A stretch of 64,000 nt of DNA from Lachnospiraceae bacterium (GTDB taxonomy: Bacteria; Bacillota; Clostridia; Lachnospirales; Lachnospiraceae), in assembly GCA_014804785.1 (NCBI GenBank), contig JAAUZD010000026.1, positions 237,304 through 301,303 of the forward strand, given 5' to 3'. The notes beneath the pieces were generated by a model that had not been told where the DNA came from, made no database searches, and worked only from the letters and a program-made list of their open reading frames with translations. Positions within the stretch are counted from its first letter, which is position 1. Each line of letters starts with the position of its first letter. This document shows, piece by piece, positions 61,150 through 64,000 of the stretch. A program made the position numbers and the translations under genes.

Positions 61150-61361
61150 TGTTACTTTTCAGGCTAACCGATAACGTAGCACAGGGCAGGTAAATATACC
61201 AAAAGGAGCCCCTATAAAAACGTCAGCGCTTGACCACGCGCTTAAAAGCGCGGGTTCTTTCGAGTCTAGCGTCTGTTACGTTTTTATGGAGCGGGAGCGC
61301 GGCGACGTTGGTATATTTACCTGCCCTGTGCGGACTATTGGCTACTCTGTAAAAAGTAACA
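61150..61361. ncRNA. Structured hairpin element, copy B (plus strand, opposite to copy A)
   Basis: Outer arms of 23 bp are perfect (61179-61201 with 61309-61331). A further 10-bp pair (TGTTACTTTT, 61150-61159; AAAAGTAACA, 61352-61361) makes a longer stem. Interior: AAGGAGCCCCT (61203-61213), inner stems of 9, 5 (one G-T pair) and 3 bp with the same T-T mismatch and CA/CTGTT internal loop as copy A, an extra CGCGCTT/AAGCGCG hairpin (61237-61252), then GGAGCGGGAGCGCGGCG (61288-61304). The conserved internal-loop sequences and covarying stems point to a folded RNA or ssDNA. No open reading frame. Confidence 0.75.
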
Positions 61362-61559
61362 CTGAGTAAAGACTAAGTCTGAATTATAAACAAGAATATA
61401 TTGATTATCGTTCTATTGTGTGGTAGTATCATATTAAAGCATATAATATTTCTGTTAAAGGTAAATCATCCTTCTTGCGCATGCTATTATTCAGATAGCA
61501 GCACGTCGAAAAATTCTAAGAAATCTATGCTTTTAAATTACCCAATTACATGATGAAAA

Positions 61560-61601
61560 GCAGGAGATTTCTTTGAAGTGCTCCTGCGTATCTACAGGAG
61601 G
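61560..61601 (+). promoter_or_regulatory. Candidate two-state leader around the Rpn gene Shine-Dalgarno
   Basis: CTCCTG (61581-61586) can pair either with CAGGAG at 61561-61566 (7 bp in all with the next base) or with CAGGAG at 61595-61600, which is the ribosome binding site of the Rpn gene. The two pairings exclude each other, so the leader could hold or release the site. Seen in sequence; regulation is inferred. Confidence 0.5.
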
Positions 61602-61606
61602 AAAAT

Positions 61607-62566
61607 ATGGAAAAGGATTTTATCAGTAACAGTTTCTTTTCCGACAATGAAAGGTATGCAGATATCATAAATGGTATTGGCTGTGATGGAGTACCTTTTG
61701 TAAAGGGAAAAGATTTGCAGGAACTGGACACAAAGGTGAGTTTTGGAAAATGGAATGGGTTTGGGCGACGGCAGAAGCTGAGAAAAATGCTTTACAGAGA
61801 TATGGTGAGGAAGACACCCTTTGGAATCAACTTTGCAATTATTGGAATTGAAAATCAGGAAGAAATCGACTATGCGTTGCCGCTCCGGGTATTATGCTAT
61901 GATGCGGGGGAATATGAAAAGCAGGCTGTACGGATACGCAAGGAAGTAAGAAGAAACAGGAAAGGATTGTCATCCGGTGAATACCTGTATGGATTTAGAA
62001 AGGACAGCAGGCTTTTTCCCACAGTGACGTTTGTTCTGTACTATGGAGAAAAGGAATGGGATGGAGCAAAGGATATCTATGGTCTTCTTGATTTTACAGA
62101 TATACCTAAAAGGCTTAGGGAAAAGATATCAAATTACCGGATACATGTGGTAGAAGTGAGAAAGCTGAAGGACACAGATCTGTTTAAGACGGATGTCAAG
62201 CAAGTATTTGATTTTATACGCTTTTCTAAGGATAAAGAGAAATTGAGAGATTTAATGAGTACTGACCTATCATATGCATATCTGGATGAGGATGCGTATG
62301 ATATGGTTGCGTCATATGCGGGGGAAGAAGAGATGTTTAAGATTAAGGACAAGTATAAGAAAGGCGGGAAGGTGAATATGTGTCAGGGATTGAGGGAATG
62401 GATGGAAGATGAAAGGAATGCTGGATTGGAAGCGGGAAAAGCTGAAATGCTTGTATCAAGCGTTGAGTCAGTTATGCTGAAATTTAATGTGGATTTAGGC
62501 AAGGCATGTGAGGGAGTTGGAACTACGGTGGAGGAATATTTAAAAGCAAAAGAAAAAGCCGAGTAA
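61607..62566 (+). CDS. Rpn family recombination-promoting nuclease / PD-(D/E)XK transposase-like protein
   Basis: 319 residues. N-terminal ENDERYADIINGI-type start, then the PD-(D/E)XK core: YGFRKDSRLFPTVTFVLYYGEKEWDGAKDIYGLLDF is the landmark region (named in part, about 125-165). The C-terminal 130 residues are helical and Lys/Glu-rich, ending in a helix pair with ...VDLGKACEGVGTTVEEYLKAKEK, as in YhgA/Rpn proteins. Rpn proteins in E. coli raise RecA-independent recombination and have been linked to phage defence and short dispersed copies. It lies just after the two structured elements and is translated from CAGGAGG. Whether it acts on those elements is not known. Confidence 0.82.
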   Translation: MEKDFISNSFFSDNERYADIINGIGCDGVPFVKGKDLQELDTKVSFGKWNGFGRRQKLRKMLYRDMVRKTPFGINFAIIGIENQEEIDYALPLRVLCYDAGEYEKQAVRIRKEVRRNRKGLSSGEYLYGFRKDSRLFPTVTFVLYYGEKEWDGAKDIYGLLDFTDIPKRLREKISNYRIHVVEVRKLKDTDLFKTDVKQVFDFIRFSKDKEKLRDLMSTDLSYAYLDEDAYDMVASYAGEEEMFKIKDKYKKGGKVNMCQGLREWMEDERNAGLEAGKAEMLVSSVESVMLKFNVDLGKACEGVGTTVEEYLKAKEKAE

Positions 62567-62595
62567 AATTTGCAATCCTTTGGCAGAGTCAGAAA

Positions 62596-62629
62596 AGCAT
62601 GGAATCATATTTCCGAGTGATTCCATGCT
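62596..62629. terminator. Bidirectional terminator between the Rpn gene and the SIMPL gene
   Basis: AGCATGGAATCA (62596-62607) pairs perfectly with TGATTCCATGCT (62618-62629); A-run before and T-rich tract after. The two genes converge here. Confidence 0.82.
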
Positions 62630-62644
62630 TAAATTTTAGGTTTG

Positions 62645-63457
62645 TCAATAAAGCTGATATTCTACTACAATACTGGCTTCCACCTGAATCTCACCGGGCA
62701 TGATTCCGGCGGTGTCCGCTTCTGCCATAAGTTCCTCTTTGGCAGAAGAACGGTATTTATTTGTAAGGGCATAATCAGAGTAACGGGCTTCGGAGTAACC
62801 GCTGGCTTCTTGGATATTTATAACACTGCCTATATTGCATCCTGCTGCGCCCGCAAGTACCTCCGCCTTTTGGTGCGCTGTGGATACAGCGGCAGTCAGG
62901 GCTGCCTGATAACTCTCATCATATTTGCTTGCCTGATAAGTGATGGAGGAGATGGTGTTGATACCGCCTGAAACAGACTGTACCAGAATCTCGTCAAGTC
63001 CGTCAATGGGGAGATCTGATACAGTCAAAGTGGTAATCGCCTCATAGCCTGTGACGCGGGCTGTATTTCCACTGTAATCGTAAACAGGGTTCATGTAATA
63101 GTCGGAAGTCTGAATTGAAGTTTCTGCAACGTTCAGTCCCTTTAAGAGCTCGATCACCTGACTGACCTGTTCCGTATTCTGTTGCTGACAGGCGGCGGCT
63201 TCCCGAGCCTGCGTGCGGACAGAATATACAACCTCGGCAATATCGGGTACAACGGTGACTTTTTCGCTGCTGTTTACAGTTATGGAATTAGAACCATAAG
63301 CATCCTGCGGGGAACTGGAAAGGACTGGATTGGTAGTTTGGGCATCAACGGCAAGCTGCCCTTCAGGTGCTGGATTTTCGGAAGGAGTATTCCCACATCC
63401 GGTAAGCCCTATGAGTATCATTCCGATGGCTGATAATGTACAAATTATTTTTTTCAT
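62645..63457 (-). CDS. SIMPL-domain lipoprotein (DUF541)
   Basis: 270 residues. Signal peptide with lipobox LTGC (about Cys21), a short Pro/Gln-rich linker, then the SIMPL domain: SSEKVTVVPDIAEVVYSVRT, GLNVAETSIQTSDYYMNPVYDY, ITTLTVSDLPIDGLDEIL and a late AEADTAGIMPGEIQVEASIVVEYQ. Such proteins form ring-like oligomers in the cell envelope; E. coli YggE is linked to oxidative stress. Strong AGGAGG site. Single gene. Confidence 0.9.
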   Translation of the reverse strand: MKKIICTLSAIGMILIGLTGCGNTPSENPAPEGQLAVDAQTTNPVLSSSPQDAYGSNSITVNSSEKVTVVPDIAEVVYSVRTQAREAAACQQQNTEQVSQVIELLKGLNVAETSIQTSDYYMNPVYDYSGNTARVTGYEAITTLTVSDLPIDGLDEILVQSVSGGINTISSITYQASKYDESYQAALTAAVSTAHQKAEVLAGAAGCNIGSVINIQEASGYSEARYSDYALTNKYRSSAKEELMAEADTAGIMPGEIQVEASIVVEYQLY

Positions 63458-63550
63458 AAAAAATCCTCCTGTCTATCATTGTCTTGCTAAAGATACGTAG
63501 GAGGATAAAAAATTTATGGGTAAGATTAAGTTTTTTAAAAAATTTAAAGG

Positions 63551-64000
63551 TTATTCCTTCCAGTGCAGTCTATGGAGTTCTCCTTCCAGCTGCATTTGTG
63601 AGAAATTCTGCTGGCGCAGGGCTTCATAGAGTACGATTGCAACGGAATTGGAGAGGTTTAAGGAGCGGATTTGAGGAAGCATGGGAATACGGATACAGGT
63701 TTCCTCATAGTCTACCAGAATTTCTTCGGGGATGCCGGCGCTCTCTTTTCCAAACATAATAAAGTCATTAGGGCCAAAGGCGGCATCCGTATAAGACAGT
63801 CTGGCTTTGGTGGTTGCCATCCAGATTTTTGCTTCTGGATGCAAAGACTTAAATTCGTCAAAATTCATATATCTGGACACATTTAAATGTTCCCAATAAT
63901 CCATTCCGGCACGCTTTATTTCTTTTTCATTTAAGCGGAATCCTAAGGGCTCTATTAAATGGAGATCTGTGCCTGTTGCTACGCAGGTTCTTCCGATATT
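63551..64000 (-). CDS. trmL: tRNA (cytidine/uridine-34-2'-O)-methyltransferase TrmL, 5' end beyond the window
   Basis: SPOUT-fold methyltransferase that modifies the wobble base of leucine tRNAs. 149 residues are visible; the frame is open to the window edge (its first visible residues are NIGRTCVATGTDLHLIEPLGF), so only a short N-terminus, about 8-10 residues, is missing. Landmarks: MFGKESAGIPEEIL (AdoMet-binding knot), RIPMLPQIRSLNLSNSVAIVLYEALRQ at the end. Minus strand, the stop codon lies 94 bases upstream of the SIMPL gene start. Confidence 0.95.
   Translation of the reverse strand, partial: NIGRTCVATGTDLHLIEPLGFRLNEKEIKRAGMDYWEHLNVSRYMNFDEFKSLHPEAKIWMATTKARLSYTDAAFGPNDFIMFGKESAGIPEEILVDYEETCIRIPMLPQIRSLNLSNSVAIVLYEALRQQNFSQMQLEGELHRLHWKE

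Noticed and set aside
60975..61331. Integron attC-like sites
   Set aside because: attC sites carry conserved core sequences at their ends. Here the ends vary and the conserved bases are in the internal loops; no integrase is near.
60975..61361. CRISPR array or insertion sequence at the hairpin block
   Set aside because: There are only two copies in opposite orientation, no regular spacers, no transposase and no target-site duplication that I can see. Long paired arms with conserved loops do not fit a CRISPR or standard MITE.

Overview
The window looks like a chromosomal segment from a low-to-moderate GC Clostridia, most probably a Lachnospiraceae (gut-type anaerobe). The basis is the gene families: a PurO-type IMP cyclohydrolase beside a stand-alone AICAR formyltransferase, a DUF4080 radical SAM protein, a DUF6465 lysine-rich protein, a split transketolase, SpmB, a VanW protein and an hrcA-grpE-dnaK-dnaJ locus. 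Genes have strong purine-rich ribosome binding sites. Nothing looks like a prophage, a conjugative element or a CRISPR array. One tRNA (Gly-TCC) is present and there is no rRNA.

Layout. 0.3-2.4 kb: cytoplasmic GH13 maltodextrin-degrading enzyme. 2.6-3.3 kb: lipoprotein. 3.5-5.6 kb: purine pair (IMP cyclohydrolase, AICAR formyltransferase) behind a ZTP/ZMP (pfl) riboswitch. 5.7-17.5 kb: a sugar sensing, uptake and chemotaxis locus with a membrane-anchored binding protein, YesM/YesN-like two-component pair, two further lipoprotein binding proteins, sugar ABC ATPase and permease, a chemoreceptor and a 65-residue protein. 17.5-24.3 kb: Cu/Zn superoxide dismutase (minus strand), DegV, a two-gene SufC/SufB-like Fe-S system and a heterodimeric ABC exporter. 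24.3-36 kb: tRNA-Gly, several lipoproteins, DUF4080 radical SAM protein, ECF S component, SpmB, a large solute-binding lipoprotein, a membrane-tethered Mrr-type nuclease and a DUF885 protein. 36-39.4 kb: split transketolase, ribulose-phosphate epimerase and a SEC-C methionine aminopeptidase. 40.1-46.8 kb: glycerol catabolism (two FAD proteins, glycerol kinase) followed by a large cyclic-nucleotide-domain protein of unknown function. 46.9-49.6 kb: aminotransferase, UppP and a histone-H1-like protein. 49.7-54.9 kb: HrcA/CIRCE-controlled heat-shock locus. 55-60.9 kb: TPR-like protein, 35-residue membrane peptide, VanW protein, HypE/PurM-like protein, Lrp regulator with aminotransferase, and an MBL-fold hydrolase. 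61-64 kb: a gene-free block with two structured elements, an Rpn-family nuclease, a SIMPL lipoprotein and the 3' part of trmL.

The most unusual signal is the gene-free block at 60965-61606. It holds two diverged copies of one long hairpin element in opposite orientation. Their internal-loop sequences are nearly identical, while their stems differ at about 13 positions and every one of those changes is matched by a compensating change on the other strand. That is the pattern of selection on folded RNA or single-stranded DNA. The next gene encodes a PD-(D/E)XK nuclease of the Rpn type, whose own leader can form two exclusive hairpins around its Shine-Dalgarno sequence.
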